A DNA stretch of 61,011 nucleotides from Solibacteraceae bacterium (lineage in GTDB: Bacteria > Acidobacteriota > Terriglobia > Bryobacterales > Bryobacteraceae), in NCBI GenBank assembly GCA_026984795.1, contig JALSRK010000034.1, forward strand, positions 1 through 61,011, in the 5' to 3' direction. Each line of letters begins with the position of its first letter. The first letter of the stretch is position 1. The notes under the pieces were generated by a model. It was not told the origin of the DNA and did no database searches. It was given only the letters and a program-made list of their open reading frames with translations. Positions 8,182 through 17,208 of this stretch are shown here, in pieces. Position numbers and translations under genes: made by a program.

Positions 8182-9246
8182 TCAATTCAGCAGGCCCTGT
8201 TGCTTCCATTGTTTCAACTGCTCCCGGGCGGCCCCTGCGGCCCGGGAGTTCGGCTCGAGCTTGATGTAGCGCTCGAACTCGCCGGCGGCCGCCCGGACGT
8301 CTCCGCGCTGGGCGTAGATGTTGCCCAAGACGAAGTGGAGGCGGGGGTAGCGGTCCGCTTCGCCGCTGGTCTCGACGGCATGGACCGACTGCTCGGCGAG
8401 CTCGGGCTTGCCCAGGCTCCAGTAAGCGATGGCGCGGTAGTAATGGGCCTCCGAGAGGTTTGGCACGAGCGCCACGGCCTGATCGGCGAACCGCGCCGCC
8501 TCCTCCATGTTGCGCTGCTCGAGGGCCATCAGCGCCAGGGTGACCAACGGGGTGGCGAATTTTGGATCGGCCTGCACGGCCTTTTCGAGGGCCGCACGGG
8601 CGCCCTGGTAGTCTTTCATACGGATGCGGGTCTCGCCCATCAAGTTCCAGGCGGCGGCGAACCGGGGGTAAGCCTTGGTGGCTTTCTCCAGCGCCCGCAA
8701 TGCCTTCTCAAGGTTGGGCTTGGGCTTGGCCAGCTCCCTTTGCGCCTTCTCGTAAGCTTTGCGGGCCTGTTTCGGGGCGGCCAGCGTGTTCATACTCACC
8801 AGCGCCCCGTGTCTCTTCGTGGCCGGCGTCAGGATGAGAGTGCCGACTTCGGTGGATTCGAAGACGCTGCGGCGGCCGAGGTTGATTTTGGAGGAGGTGT
8901 AGCCCGGCAAGTAGGCGCGCAGTTCACACTGGGTGAGATCGACGAAGCTGCGGTCTGGGCCGCTAGCACCGACGGGGCTGCCCGGGAGGGTGCGGCTGGA
9001 ATCGATCACGCGGCGGTTCTGGGCTCCTCCAACGGGAAAGTTGAAGACGCCCTTTGCGTTGGTGTAAGCCTGGGGCTGTCTGCCCCCGGGGCAGTAGAGG
9101 TAAACGATCGCGGGTTCGGGCGGCGGCGAACCGTCGGGCAGGATGACTTTGCCGGAGAGGTAAAGGGGACGGAACAGCGGATCCTGCGCCGCGAGCAGCA
9201 GGGCGCAGACCAAAGCGAGTAGCAATGCGACGGATGATTTCGACAT
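8182..9246 (-). CDS. secreted TPR protein with N-terminal carboxypeptidase-regulatory-like domain
   Basis: A 354-residue exported protein. The start at 9246 gives a clean signal peptide (MSKSSVALLLALVCALLLAAQ). Residues about 25-130 look like a prealbumin/CarboxypepD_reg-like beta domain (LSGKVILPDG, TNAKGVFNFPV, LPGYTSSKI). From about residue 150 onward there are four to five tetratricopeptide repeats with the usual A-W-N-L-G and A-x-F-E-x-Y spacing. Such fusions are frequent in Acidobacteriota, where they are thought to act as protein-interaction modules in the periplasm. It is divergent from the small lipoprotein gene at 9422. Specific partner unknown. Confidence 0.75.
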   Translation of the reverse strand: MSKSSVALLLALVCALLLAAQDPLFRPLYLSGKVILPDGSPPPEPAIVYLYCPGGRQPQAYTNAKGVFNFPVGGAQNRRVIDSSRTLPGSPVGASGPDRSFVDLTQCELRAYLPGYTSSKINLGRRSVFESTEVGTLILTPATKRHGALVSMNTLAAPKQARKAYEKAQRELAKPKPNLEKALRALEKATKAYPRFAAAWNLMGETRIRMKDYQGARAALEKAVQADPKFATPLVTLALMALEQRNMEEAARFADQAVALVPNLSEAHYYRAIAYWSLGKPELAEQSVHAVETSGEADRYPRLHFVLGNIYAQRGDVRAAAGEFERYIKLEPNSRAAGAAREQLKQWKQQGLLN

Positions 9247-9421
9247 GCCCATCCACCCCGGATCGACGGGAATCGGCGAGGGGCGGCTCCGCACCCACAA
9301 TTATCCGCCCGCCACCTTCAGTGGCGCAAGAAAGTTTAGGATGCAAAACACCGCTGGGGTCGGGGCGCCTGTCCTTCGCCCCGTTTCGCCGCCCACCGCC
9401 GCCGCGGTTTACGATTGTCTC

Positions 9422-9799
9422 GTGGCCGCTTTGAGGGCTGGTTGCACGGCCGCGGCGTTGGCGGCGCTCGTTGCGTGCGGCGGCAAGAGAGTCGTGCCGC
9501 ACGCGGCTGGAGTCCATGTCCGGGGGATCGAAGTCCGGTCGGCCGAAGGTGTTCCCAGGGCGCCTGAGGAAGTTATTGAACTGTCCTGGCGACAGGACTG
9601 GCAACGGGTCGGTGCGCCATTCGTCCCGAAGGGGACGGAACGCCTCCGGCGGGAGATCCAGCGCCTGTGCCGGCGGCGGGGCATGGACATCGAGGTTAGA
9701 ATGGAGGTCCGGCCAGGTCGGCCTCGTCACGTGGAGATCGTCTATTGGATCGTTCCCAGGGCGCAGGCTGCAGCCGCAGGAAAGGATCGACGGCCATGA
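9422..9799 (+). CDS. small predicted lipoprotein, hypothetical
   Basis: A 125-residue protein starting at GTG 9422. The leader VAALRAGCTAAALAALVAC ends in a lipobox-like LVAC followed by GG, so it is probably a lipoprotein. The remainder has an alternating strand-helix-strand pattern: VPKGTERLRREIQRLC, then DIEVRMEV, then HVEIVYWIV. This resembles the small alpha/beta layout of POTRA-like or similar domains but is too weak to assign. The stop overlaps the start of the CBM9 gene (ATGA at 9796-9799), so the two are coupled. Function unknown. Confidence 0.5.
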   Translation: MAALRAGCTAAALAALVACGGKRVVPHAAGVHVRGIEVRSAEGVPRAPEEVIELSWRQDWQRVGAPFVPKGTERLRREIQRLCRRRGMDIEVRMEVRPGRPRHVEIVYWIVPRAQAAAAGKDRRP

Positions 9800-10533
9800 A
9801 GCGAAGGGCGCTCGCCGGGGCGATCACGATCATAGGCTTGTTCCTGGGACGTGCCGCCGGCCAGGAGTTGCCCCGCTACGAGATCCGCCGGGCTTCGGGG
9901 CCGATCACGATCGACGCCCGCCTGGACGAGCCCGCCTGGCGGGAGGCGCCGCTGGTGGGGGAGTTTCACTTCTACGGCGACGCCGAAGGGCCCAGGGAGC
10001 GGACGGCGGCCCGGCTGCTCTGGGACGATGAGAACCTCTACGTCGGCTACTACTGCCACGACCGCCACATTTCCGCCTACGTGGCCGAGCGGCACGGTCC
10101 GGTTTCCAAAGACGACTGCGTGGAGATCTTCATCAGCCCGAATCCGGAGAAGGTGGCGAACTACTACACGTTCGAGATCAACGCCATCGGCGCCATGCTG
10201 AACCGCTGCAAGACCGACTGGTGGACGGGTCCGCCGACGTGGGAGCCGGAGGGCGTCCGCTACCGGACTACGTTCTATGGTTTGCCGAAGAAAGACGAGT
10301 CGCCGGACGATGACCACTGGGTGGTGGAGATGGCGATTCCGTTCCGGAACTTCTCACGCGACGCCGCTCACACGCCGCCGCGGCCCGGTGACTTGTGGCG
10401 GCTGAACCTGAACCGCACCGGCGGCATGACGAACCGCTGGAGCAGTACCTGGTCGCCGCTGGCCCCTCCGGCAGACACGTTCCACAGCCCGGAATCTTTC
10501 GGCTGGGTTCAGTTCACCGGCGGCGGGCGTTAG
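9796..10533 (+). CDS. secreted carbohydrate-binding module family 9 (CBM9-like) protein
   Basis: A 245-residue exported protein. A signal peptide (MKRRALAGAITIIGLFLG, cleavage near AAGQ) is followed by one CBM9/DOMON-like jelly roll. Diagnostic segments are ITIDARLDEPAW at the start, TAARLLWDDENLYVGYYC, DDCVEIFI and the closing WRLNLNRTGG. In xylanases CBM9 binds reducing sugar ends; free-standing copies like this one are common next to polysaccharide-degradation genes. It overlaps the upstream lipoprotein gene by four bases and is followed by a GH2 glucosaminidase, so a joint role in amino-sugar polymer use is a reasonable inference. Confidence 0.85.
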   Translation: MKRRALAGAITIIGLFLGRAAGQELPRYEIRRASGPITIDARLDEPAWREAPLVGEFHFYGDAEGPRERTAARLLWDDENLYVGYYCHDRHISAYVAERHGPVSKDDCVEIFISPNPEKVANYYTFEINAIGAMLNRCKTDWWTGPPTWEPEGVRYRTTFYGLPKKDESPDDDHWVVEMAIPFRNFSRDAAHTPPRPGDLWRLNLNRTGGMTNRWSSTWSPLAPPADTFHSPESFGWVQFTGGGR

Positions 10534-10637
10534 CGAGGCTGGCCGGGGCGGCCGTCGCCGGCAGCCCGGGCGGGGTTCCGGCGGTTTGAACTTTCTGCGC
10601 GCGCCGATAGGATGGATACCGGAGGCAAAGCTGCGAA

Positions 10638-13298
10638 ATGGTTCTGCGCTCGACGATCACGGCGGCAATTGTTTCTTTGGTCTTCCTGACGGTGGCTGGG
10701 CCGCGGGCGGCCCGCTGCGCTGAGGCTTCCGGCGGCCGTGTCGCGCTCAACGAAGGCTGGGCGATCCAGTCCTCGGCTTACGTCCACGAGCGGGGCGAGG
10801 GGATTTCGGCGCCGTCGTATCGCGTGGTGGGCTGGTACCCGGCCACGGTTCCTTCGACGGTGCTGGCGGCGCTGGTGGACGCCAAGGTCTACGACGACCC
10901 GTACTTCGGGACGAACATGCGGCTGATTCCCGGCGCGGCCTACCCACCGGGTGAGGTCTTTTCGAACCTGCCGATGTCGCCCGACAATCCGTTCCGGGTC
11001 TCCTGGTGGTACCGCAAGGAGTTCCGCCTGCCCGAAAGGTTTCGCGACAAGACCGTGTGGCTGCACTTCAACGGGATCAACTACCGGGCGAACATCTGGC
11101 TCAACGGCCGCCGGATCGCGGACACCAGCGAGGTCGCCGGCGCCTACCGGATCTACGAGTTCGACATCAGCGGAGACGTCCGGCGCGACGGCGTGAACGT
11201 GCTGGCGGTGGAGGTATTCCCGCCGCGGGTGGACGACCTGGCGATCACCTTCGTGGACTGGAACCCGACCGCTCCTGACAAGAACATGGGCCTCTGGCAC
11301 GAGGTCTATTTGACCGCCAGCGGTCCCGTAGCTCTGCGGGATCCGCAGGTGACGGCGCGACTGAATCTCCCCTCTCTCGACACGGCGGCGCTCGAGGTGG
11401 AGGCGCTGGTGAAGAACGCCAGCGACGAAGCGGTCGAGGGCGAGTTGCGCGGCCGCATCGGGGAGGTCGAGTTTCGCAAGAAGTTCTCGCTGGGGCCGCG
11501 GGGGTCGCAGCCGGTGATCTTCACGCCGGACGAATTCCCGCAGCTCCGGTTCGAGAAGCCGCGGCTGTGGTGGCCGGTGGAGATGGGGAAGCCGGAGCTG
11601 TATGAGCTCGAGTTGGAGGCGGAGGCCGGCGGGGCGGTGTCGGACCGGCTGAAAGTCCCCTTCGGCATCCGGCAAGTGACCTCCGAGCTGACCGGAGACG
11701 GCTACCGTCTGTTTCGGATCAACGGCAAGAAAATCCTGATCCGCGGCGCGGGCTGGACGCCGGACTTGATGCTTCGCGACGACCCGGCCCGCGAGGAGGC
11801 GGAGCTCGGCTATGTCCGGGACATGCACCTGAACACGGTCCGGCTGGAGGGCAAGCTGGCGAGCGACCATTTCCTGGATCTGTGCGACCGCATGGGGATC
11901 CTGGTGATGCCGGGCTGGTGCTGCTGCGCCCACTGGGAGCATTGGAAGCAATGGGACGAGGAGGACCACCGGGTGGCCGTCGCCTCGCAGCGGGACCAGA
12001 TCCGCCGGCTGCGCCGCCACCCGAGCGTCTTCGTCTGGTTGAACGGCAGCGACAACCCGCCGCCGCCGGAGGTGGAACGGGCCTACATCCGGGTACTCAA
12101 AGAGAACCGGTGGCCGAACCCGTACCTGTCTTCGGCGACGGAGAAGCGCACCCCGGTGACGGGCCCGACAGGGGTGAAGATGCGAGGTCCGTACGAATAC
12201 GTGCCACCCATCTACTGGTACCAGAAGCGGGAATGGGGTGGCGCCTGGGGTTTCAACCCGGAGATCGGCCCAGGGCCGGCCCCGCCGCCGGCCGAGAGCC
12301 TGCGGCGGATGCTCCCGCCGAGCCACCTATGGCCGGTGGACGAGGTCTGGAACTACCACGCGGGCGGCGGCGCATTCAAGACGATCGATGTCTTCAACGA
12401 GGCGCTGCGCCGGCGCTACGGCCCGTCGGGCAACGTTCAGGAATATGCGATCAAGGCCCAGGTGCAGGCCTACGAGACGCACCGGGCGATGTTCGAGGCC
12501 TTCGGGCGCAACAAGTACGAGGACGCCACGGGCGTCATCCAATGGATGTTGAACGACGCCTGGCCTTCACTCATCTGGCACCTGTACGATTACTTCCTGC
12601 GGCCGGGGGGCTCGTATTTCGGGACCAAGAAGGCTTGCGAGCCGCTGCACATCCAATACTCCTACGATGACCGGTCGGTCGTGGTGGTGAACTCGCACCG
12701 GCGGAGGTTCGGGAAGCTGAGGGCGAAGGCCGAGGTCTACAACTTCGACCTCTCGCGGAAGTTCGCCAAGGAAGCGGCAGTCGACGCCGGGCCGGATTCC
12801 AGCGCGCGGGTGATGACGATCCCGGAGCTGCAGAGCCTGTCGAGGACCTACTTCGTGAGACTCGAGCTCGACGATGCCGCCGGGCGGCCCGCCAGCACGA
12901 ACTTCTATTGGCTCTCGACGGAGCCGGAAACCTTGGATTGGGGGAAGACCGAGTGGTATTACACGCCGACGAAGGCGTATGCGGACTATACGATGCTCGA
13001 CCGCCTGAAGGAGGTGGAGCTCGAAGTCACCCGGAGTTTCGAGGAACGCGGCGCCGAGCAGATTGCCCGGGTGCGCCTAACGAACCCGAGCAAAACGCTG
13101 GCGTTTGCCGTGCGGCTGCGGGTGTTGCGCTCGAAGGATGGGGAAGAAGTGCTGCCCGTGTTGTGGGACGACAACTACGTGGTCCTCATGCCGGGCGAGG
13201 CGCGGGAGATCAAGGCCGCTTACCGGGCGGAAGCTCTCGGCGAGTCGGCGGCGGTGATCGCGGTGGACGGCTGGAACATCCGGCCGGCGCGGTACTGA
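10638..13298 (+). CDS. csxA: glycoside hydrolase family 2, exo-beta-D-glucosaminidase type
   Basis: An 886-residue secreted glycosidase with a signal peptide (MVLRSTITAAIVSLVFLTVAG). The order is a sugar-binding jelly roll (WYRKEFRLPERF, NGINYRANIWLNG), an immunoglobulin-like domain and the TIM barrel (NGKKILIRGAGWTPD). The subfamily of CsxA from actinomycetes is marked by WLNGSDNPPPP, GVKMRGPYEYVPP and GTKKACEPLHIQYSYDD. D472 in NGSDN is in the place of the usual GH2 acid/base Glu, and E542 in GFNPEIGPG is the expected nucleophile. Both match the CsxA catalytic pair. The enzyme should release glucosamine from chitosan oligomers. The gene symbol is by similarity to the CsxA type. Confidence 0.9.
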   Translation: MVLRSTITAAIVSLVFLTVAGPRAARCAEASGGRVALNEGWAIQSSAYVHERGEGISAPSYRVVGWYPATVPSTVLAALVDAKVYDDPYFGTNMRLIPGAAYPPGEVFSNLPMSPDNPFRVSWWYRKEFRLPERFRDKTVWLHFNGINYRANIWLNGRRIADTSEVAGAYRIYEFDISGDVRRDGVNVLAVEVFPPRVDDLAITFVDWNPTAPDKNMGLWHEVYLTASGPVALRDPQVTARLNLPSLDTAALEVEALVKNASDEAVEGELRGRIGEVEFRKKFSLGPRGSQPVIFTPDEFPQLRFEKPRLWWPVEMGKPELYELELEAEAGGAVSDRLKVPFGIRQVTSELTGDGYRLFRINGKKILIRGAGWTPDLMLRDDPAREEAELGYVRDMHLNTVRLEGKLASDHFLDLCDRMGILVMPGWCCCAHWEHWKQWDEEDHRVAVASQRDQIRRLRRHPSVFVWLNGSDNPPPPEVERAYIRVLKENRWPNPYLSSATEKRTPVTGPTGVKMRGPYEYVPPIYWYQKREWGGAWGFNPEIGPGPAPPPAESLRRMLPPSHLWPVDEVWNYHAGGGAFKTIDVFNEALRRRYGPSGNVQEYAIKAQVQAYETHRAMFEAFGRNKYEDATGVIQWMLNDAWPSLIWHLYDYFLRPGGSYFGTKKACEPLHIQYSYDDRSVVVVNSHRRRFGKLRAKAEVYNFDLSRKFAKEAAVDAGPDSSARVMTIPELQSLSRTYFVRLELDDAAGRPASTNFYWLSTEPETLDWGKTEWYYTPTKAYADYTMLDRLKEVELEVTRSFEERGAEQIARVRLTNPSKTLAFAVRLRVLRSKDGEEVLPVLWDDNYVVLMPGEAREIKAAYRAEALGESAAVIAVDGWNIRPARY

Positions 13299-13422
13299 TC
13301 GAGGTTGCGGCGGAGCCGGGACCGGTGGATTCCTTTCACGGCGGAAGCCGCCAACAGGGAGGGTGGGTCTCTTTTTTCAAGCGGGGCAATTTTGTGCACA
13401 ATAGGATCTGAGGCGACTGGAG

Positions 13423-14910
13423 ATGCGGATTGGCGCCAGAGCGGCAGCGGGGGCGGCGCTCGTGAGCGCGGTCTTGTTGTGTCTGGCGGATTGCAGTCGG
13501 AAGGCGGAGGAGTCCGGACCCGCATCCCCGCCGGAGCAAGAGAGCGCCGCCGTCGCCGAGCCGCCGCCCATTGAGGAAGCGCCGCTGCCGGATCTGCCTT
13601 GGGACGAGTTCCCGCCCGATGTGCGGCAGCAGATCGAAACCTCTTATGAAAAAGCTGCGACGTCGCCCGATGACGCCCAGGCTGTGGGACAGCTCTGCAT
13701 GCTGTTGCACGCCCACCTGCTCTACGAGCCGGCGGAGGCGTGTTATCAGCGGGCGCGCGCCCTGGCGCCGGAAGAATTCCGGTGGACCTACTACCTCGGG
13801 ATCGTGGTGGATACACGGGGACGGCGTCCGGAAGCGATCGCCTTGATCCGTAAGGCGGTGGAACTGGCTCCGGACTACGGCCCGGCGCGCGTGCGGCTGG
13901 CGGACATGCTTCGGGAAACTCGAGAGCTCGAAGCCAGCGAGAAGGAATACCGGACGGCGATTCAGACCAGCCCCGAGCTGGCCTCCGCCTACCTCGGGCT
14001 GGGCAAGTTGCTGGTGGCCCAGAAGAGGTGGGACGAGGCCGTCGCCGCCTATGTCAAGGCGGTAGAACTGGCCAAGGATTACGCGCCGGCCTATTACGGA
14101 CTCGGGATGGCGTACCGAAAGCTGGGCAAGATGAAGGAAGCCCGGGCGGCATTGCGGCGATACCAGCAGGTCAAGGACATGAAGACGCCCAGCTTCGACC
14201 CCGAACTCGATGCGGTGGCCGCGGTGCTGGGTATCACCGAGGCTCCCGAGAGCCCGAGCCTGGATATCCCGCGCTCGGGATTGGAGCAGGCGGCGGCGGA
14301 GCTGGAGCGGGCGTTGAAGGAGCAGCCACGGCTGCTGTCGGCGCATACGACGCTGATTGGTCTCTATTGGGAGTTGGGCCGCCCCGACAAGAGCGAGGAG
14401 CACTACCGGGCGGCTTTGCAGATCGATCCGCGCGACCCGACGGTCCATTACAACTGGGCACTGGTACAGATGTTGCGGGGCAACCTTGACGCGGCGGAAC
14501 AGGATTTCCGGAAAGCTCTCAGGCTCAAGCCCGACTACGACGACGCGATGGTCCAGTACGGGGTGCTGCTGGAACGCCGCGGCGAAACCGGCAAGGCGGT
14601 GCAGCAGTATCAGGCGGCGTTGCAGGTGAATCCGGACCACCGGCGGGCGCACTATCGTATGGGGCTGATCTTGTACCGGCGGGGAGACCGGCAGGGAGCG
14701 TTGAAGCATTTCGAGCAAACGATCAAGAAGCAGGACCGCGAGACGCCGCGGTTTCTGCTGCTGATGGCGTTTGTCTACTCGGACCTGGGGGACCGCGAGA
14801 AAGTCCGCCAGTATCTGACGGATGCCCGGAAGCTTGCCGCGGCGCTGGAGATGGATGCGTTCGTCGCCCAGTTGGATGCGGAGCGCCAGCGGCTGCTGGG
14901 CGGTTCGTGA
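13423..14910 (+). CDS. TPR-repeat lipoprotein paired with an ASPIC/UnbV protein
   Basis: A 495-residue exported protein. The leader MRIGARAAAGAALVSAVLLC ends near LADC, a slightly atypical lipobox. After an acidic Pro/Glu-rich linker come about nine tetratricopeptide repeats in two blocks (residues ~75-255 and ~285-470), separated by a loop around residue 265. Repeats such as ALVQMLRGNLDAAEQDFRKAL match the consensus closely. The next gene starts 27 bases downstream with a GAGGAG ribosome site. TPR plus ASPIC/UnbV pairs recur in this lineage, and a second, broken copy lies at 51-53.4 kb. Role unknown; probably an envelope protein-interaction scaffold. Confidence 0.8.
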   Translation: MRIGARAAAGAALVSAVLLCLADCSRKAEESGPASPPEQESAAVAEPPPIEEAPLPDLPWDEFPPDVRQQIETSYEKAATSPDDAQAVGQLCMLLHAHLLYEPAEACYQRARALAPEEFRWTYYLGIVVDTRGRRPEAIALIRKAVELAPDYGPARVRLADMLRETRELEASEKEYRTAIQTSPELASAYLGLGKLLVAQKRWDEAVAAYVKAVELAKDYAPAYYGLGMAYRKLGKMKEARAALRRYQQVKDMKTPSFDPELDAVAAVLGITEAPESPSLDIPRSGLEQAAAELERALKEQPRLLSAHTTLIGLYWELGRPDKSEEHYRAALQIDPRDPTVHYNWALVQMLRGNLDAAEQDFRKALRLKPDYDDAMVQYGVLLERRGETGKAVQQYQAALQVNPDHRRAHYRMGLILYRRGDRQGALKHFEQTIKKQDRETPRFLLLMAFVYSDLGDREKVRQYLTDARKLAAALEMDAFVAQLDAERQRLLGGS

Positions 14911-14937
14911 AGATCTGACAGAGGAGAGCAGTAGCGG

Positions 14938-16737
14938 ATGGCGAGCCCATTGGCGGCGGCCGGAGCCGGCCTGAAGAGGCAAGGCCGGGCAACCGTGACG
15001 GCCGTTCTTCTTTGCGCCGCACTGGCGTGCGGTACGTCTGAGAAAGCAGGAGAGGAGCAGGGGGGGCCGGGCCTTTCGGGAGAGCCCGGAGCGGTTTTCA
15101 TCGAAGTATCCCGGCAAGTCGGTCTTACGTTTACCCATTTCATCGGGGCCACCGGGCAGTTCTACCTGCCGGAGATCATGGGTCCCGGGGTGGCGGTGCT
15201 CGATTACGACAACGACGGCGACCTGGACATCTACGCGGTGCAGGGGGCGGTGCTGGAGCCGGGCAAGAGCATTTCGGACAGCATCTGGCCGGTTCCGAAG
15301 GAACACTTTCCGGGGAACCGCCTGTTCCGGAACGAACTCGTCCCCAGCGGCAAACTCCGGTTCACCGACGTCACCGAGCAGGCCGGCGTGGGCGACCTCA
15401 AGTTCGGCGAAGGCGTAGCTACAGGAGATTACGACAACGACGGCGACGTCGATATCTTTGTTTCCAATTACGGCCCCAACACGCTGTACCGGAACAACGG
15501 CGACGGCACCTTCACCGACGTGACGGACGAGGCGGGCGTCGCGGCGGGTTCGTTCAGCACCAGCGCGGCTTTTGTGGATTACGACGGGGATGGAGATCTG
15601 GATCTGTTCGTGGCGCATTACAACACCTTCTCGATCGAGGGCAACAAGATCTGCACCGCGGCCTCCGGGGAACAGGATTACTGCGGGCCGACGGCTTACT
15701 TCCCGATGCCCGACCGGGTCTACGAGAACCTGGGGAACGGGCGTTTCCGCGACGTCACCGAGAAGACCGGCGTGGCGGCCGAGTACGGTCACGGGCTGGG
15801 GGTGATCACGGCCGACTTTGACAACGACGGCCGCATCGACATTTACGTGGCCAACGATGAGACGCCGAACCAGATGTGGAGCTGGCGGGACGGGCACTTC
15901 GAAGACCTGGCCCTGATGGCCGGGGCCGCATACAACGACGAGGGCGACACCGAGGCCAGTATGGGGGTGACGGCCGAAGACTTCGACGGCGACGGGGACC
16001 TCGACATCTTCCTCGCGCACATCCAGCACGAGACCCACACGCTGTACCTGAACGACGGGGCGGGGAATTTTTTCGATTCGACGGACGTCTACGGGCTGGC
16101 GCAGGTCAGCCGCGGCATCACCGGTTTCGGGACGTTGTGGTTCGATTACGACAACGACGGCTGGCTGGACCTCTTCACCAACAATGGTCTGGTGATGATG
16201 GACGGCGGATCCGGCGGCGAAACGTTCCCTTACAAACAGAGGGACCAGTTGTTGCGCAATGAGCAGGGGAAGCGGTTCGTGGACGTTTCGGCGGGGGCGG
16301 GGCCGTACTTCCAGGTGCGGGAGGTCGGCCGGGGCGCCGCCTTCGGCGACATCGACAACGATGGGGACATCGACGTCGTGGCCGCGAATTGCAACGGTCC
16401 GATGCGGCTCCTGCTCAACCAGGTGGGAAACCGGAACCACTGGCTGGAATTCCGGCTGGTCGGGGTGTCGGTGAACCGGGACGCCCTGGGCGCGAAAGTC
16501 GCCCTGCTTCGGAAGGGCCGGCGGCCGATGTGGCGGCGGGTTTCGCGGGACGGCAGCTATTTCAGCGCCAACGATCCGCGGGTGCACTTCGGCTTGGGGA
16601 CGGATGCTGAGTTGGCGGCGGCGCCGATCGAGGGGGTTCTGGTGGTATGGCCGAACGGCCGCAACGAGCGGTGGCCGGCTCCGGAGCCCGACCAGTTTCT
16701 GACGCTCCGGGAGGGCGACGGGGCGCCGGTGAGCTGA
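14938..16737 (+). CDS. FG-GAP repeat / ASPIC-UnbV (CRTAC1-like) lipoprotein
   Basis: A 599-residue exported protein with a lipoprotein leader (TAVLLCAALAC, Cys followed by GTSEK). It carries at least seven FG-GAP/VCBS propeller repeats with calcium-loop motifs of the DYDNDGDLD type (for example near residues 90-100, 165-173, 218-226, 295-303 and 347-355). A C-terminal ASPIC/UnbV domain ends it (NHWLEFRLVG, VNRDALGAKV, VHFGLG, VVWPNG). The family is widespread in Acidobacteriota and resembles human CRTAC1; its biochemical function is not established. Close spacing after the TPR lipoprotein gene suggests an operon. Confidence 0.88.
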   Translation: MASPLAAAGAGLKRQGRATVTAVLLCAALACGTSEKAGEEQGGPGLSGEPGAVFIEVSRQVGLTFTHFIGATGQFYLPEIMGPGVAVLDYDNDGDLDIYAVQGAVLEPGKSISDSIWPVPKEHFPGNRLFRNELVPSGKLRFTDVTEQAGVGDLKFGEGVATGDYDNDGDVDIFVSNYGPNTLYRNNGDGTFTDVTDEAGVAAGSFSTSAAFVDYDGDGDLDLFVAHYNTFSIEGNKICTAASGEQDYCGPTAYFPMPDRVYENLGNGRFRDVTEKTGVAAEYGHGLGVITADFDNDGRIDIYVANDETPNQMWSWRDGHFEDLALMAGAAYNDEGDTEASMGVTAEDFDGDGDLDIFLAHIQHETHTLYLNDGAGNFFDSTDVYGLAQVSRGITGFGTLWFDYDNDGWLDLFTNNGLVMMDGGSGGETFPYKQRDQLLRNEQGKRFVDVSAGAGPYFQVREVGRGAAFGDIDNDGDIDVVAANCNGPMRLLLNQVGNRNHWLEFRLVGVSVNRDALGAKVALLRKGRRPMWRRVSRDGSYFSANDPRVHFGLGTDAELAAAPIEGVLVVWPNGRNERWPAPEPDQFLTLREGDGAPVS

Positions 16738-17208
16738 GCCGGCTGCGGGGGGTCCGGCCCGGCGCGCAGATGGCTTCGGCTCGAATCGGAGCCGGTTCAC
16801 GGTGAGGTGGCGGGTCCGCCGGCAAGTGAGACAACCTGGGCCTGGGCGGGCGGCCGGGGGCAAGAGAACGGGGAGGGATTTGAATGCGCGCGAAGGTTAA
16901 CTTCTCTGTCGTCCTGCAAGGAAGATCGGCATGCTAGTCCAATCTTCGTGCGACGCCTGCCGATCCAAAGGCAAAATTTTACATTGACAACGGGCCGAAG
17001 TTCCTGTAGTCTAATCCAGACGACGGTTGGTACCGAACGCATGACGGTCTTGCGGAATCAGGGAGCTACCCGTTCACAAACAGCTTATTGTCGGTCATGC
17101 AAGAAAGTGGATCCTCCCGCGATCGCTGCTGGGCGGTCAGCAGCAGTGGAAGGGACCAGCGTCATTCCAATCAACAGACGAAAACCTACGGACGAGAGGC
17201 TGAAACGT
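16738..17208. other. long leader region of the TonB-receptor gene
   Basis: About 470 bases without a supportable gene. It contains a possible promoter at 16984-17012 and several short inverted repeats: the octamer pair GATCGGCA/TGCCGATC around 16925-16965, and a GCTGCTG/CAGCAGC hairpin near 17125-17150. None matches a riboswitch class I know. A reading frame through it is open in phase with the receptor but does not look like protein. Confidence 0.4.
16984..17012 (+). promoter_or_regulatory. candidate sigma-70 promoter of the TonB-receptor gene
   Basis: A perfect TTGACA box at 16984-16989 is followed by a 17-base spacer and TAGTCT at 17007-17012 (first two and last base of the -10 consensus). 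It would give a 5' leader of about 190 bases before the ATG at 17209. The -10 is weak, so this is a moderate call. Confidence 0.45.

Noticed and set aside
13336-16863. 1175-codon open frame on the minus strand
   Set aside because: High-GC shadow of the TPR and ASPIC genes; Arg/Pro/His-rich with no domain.
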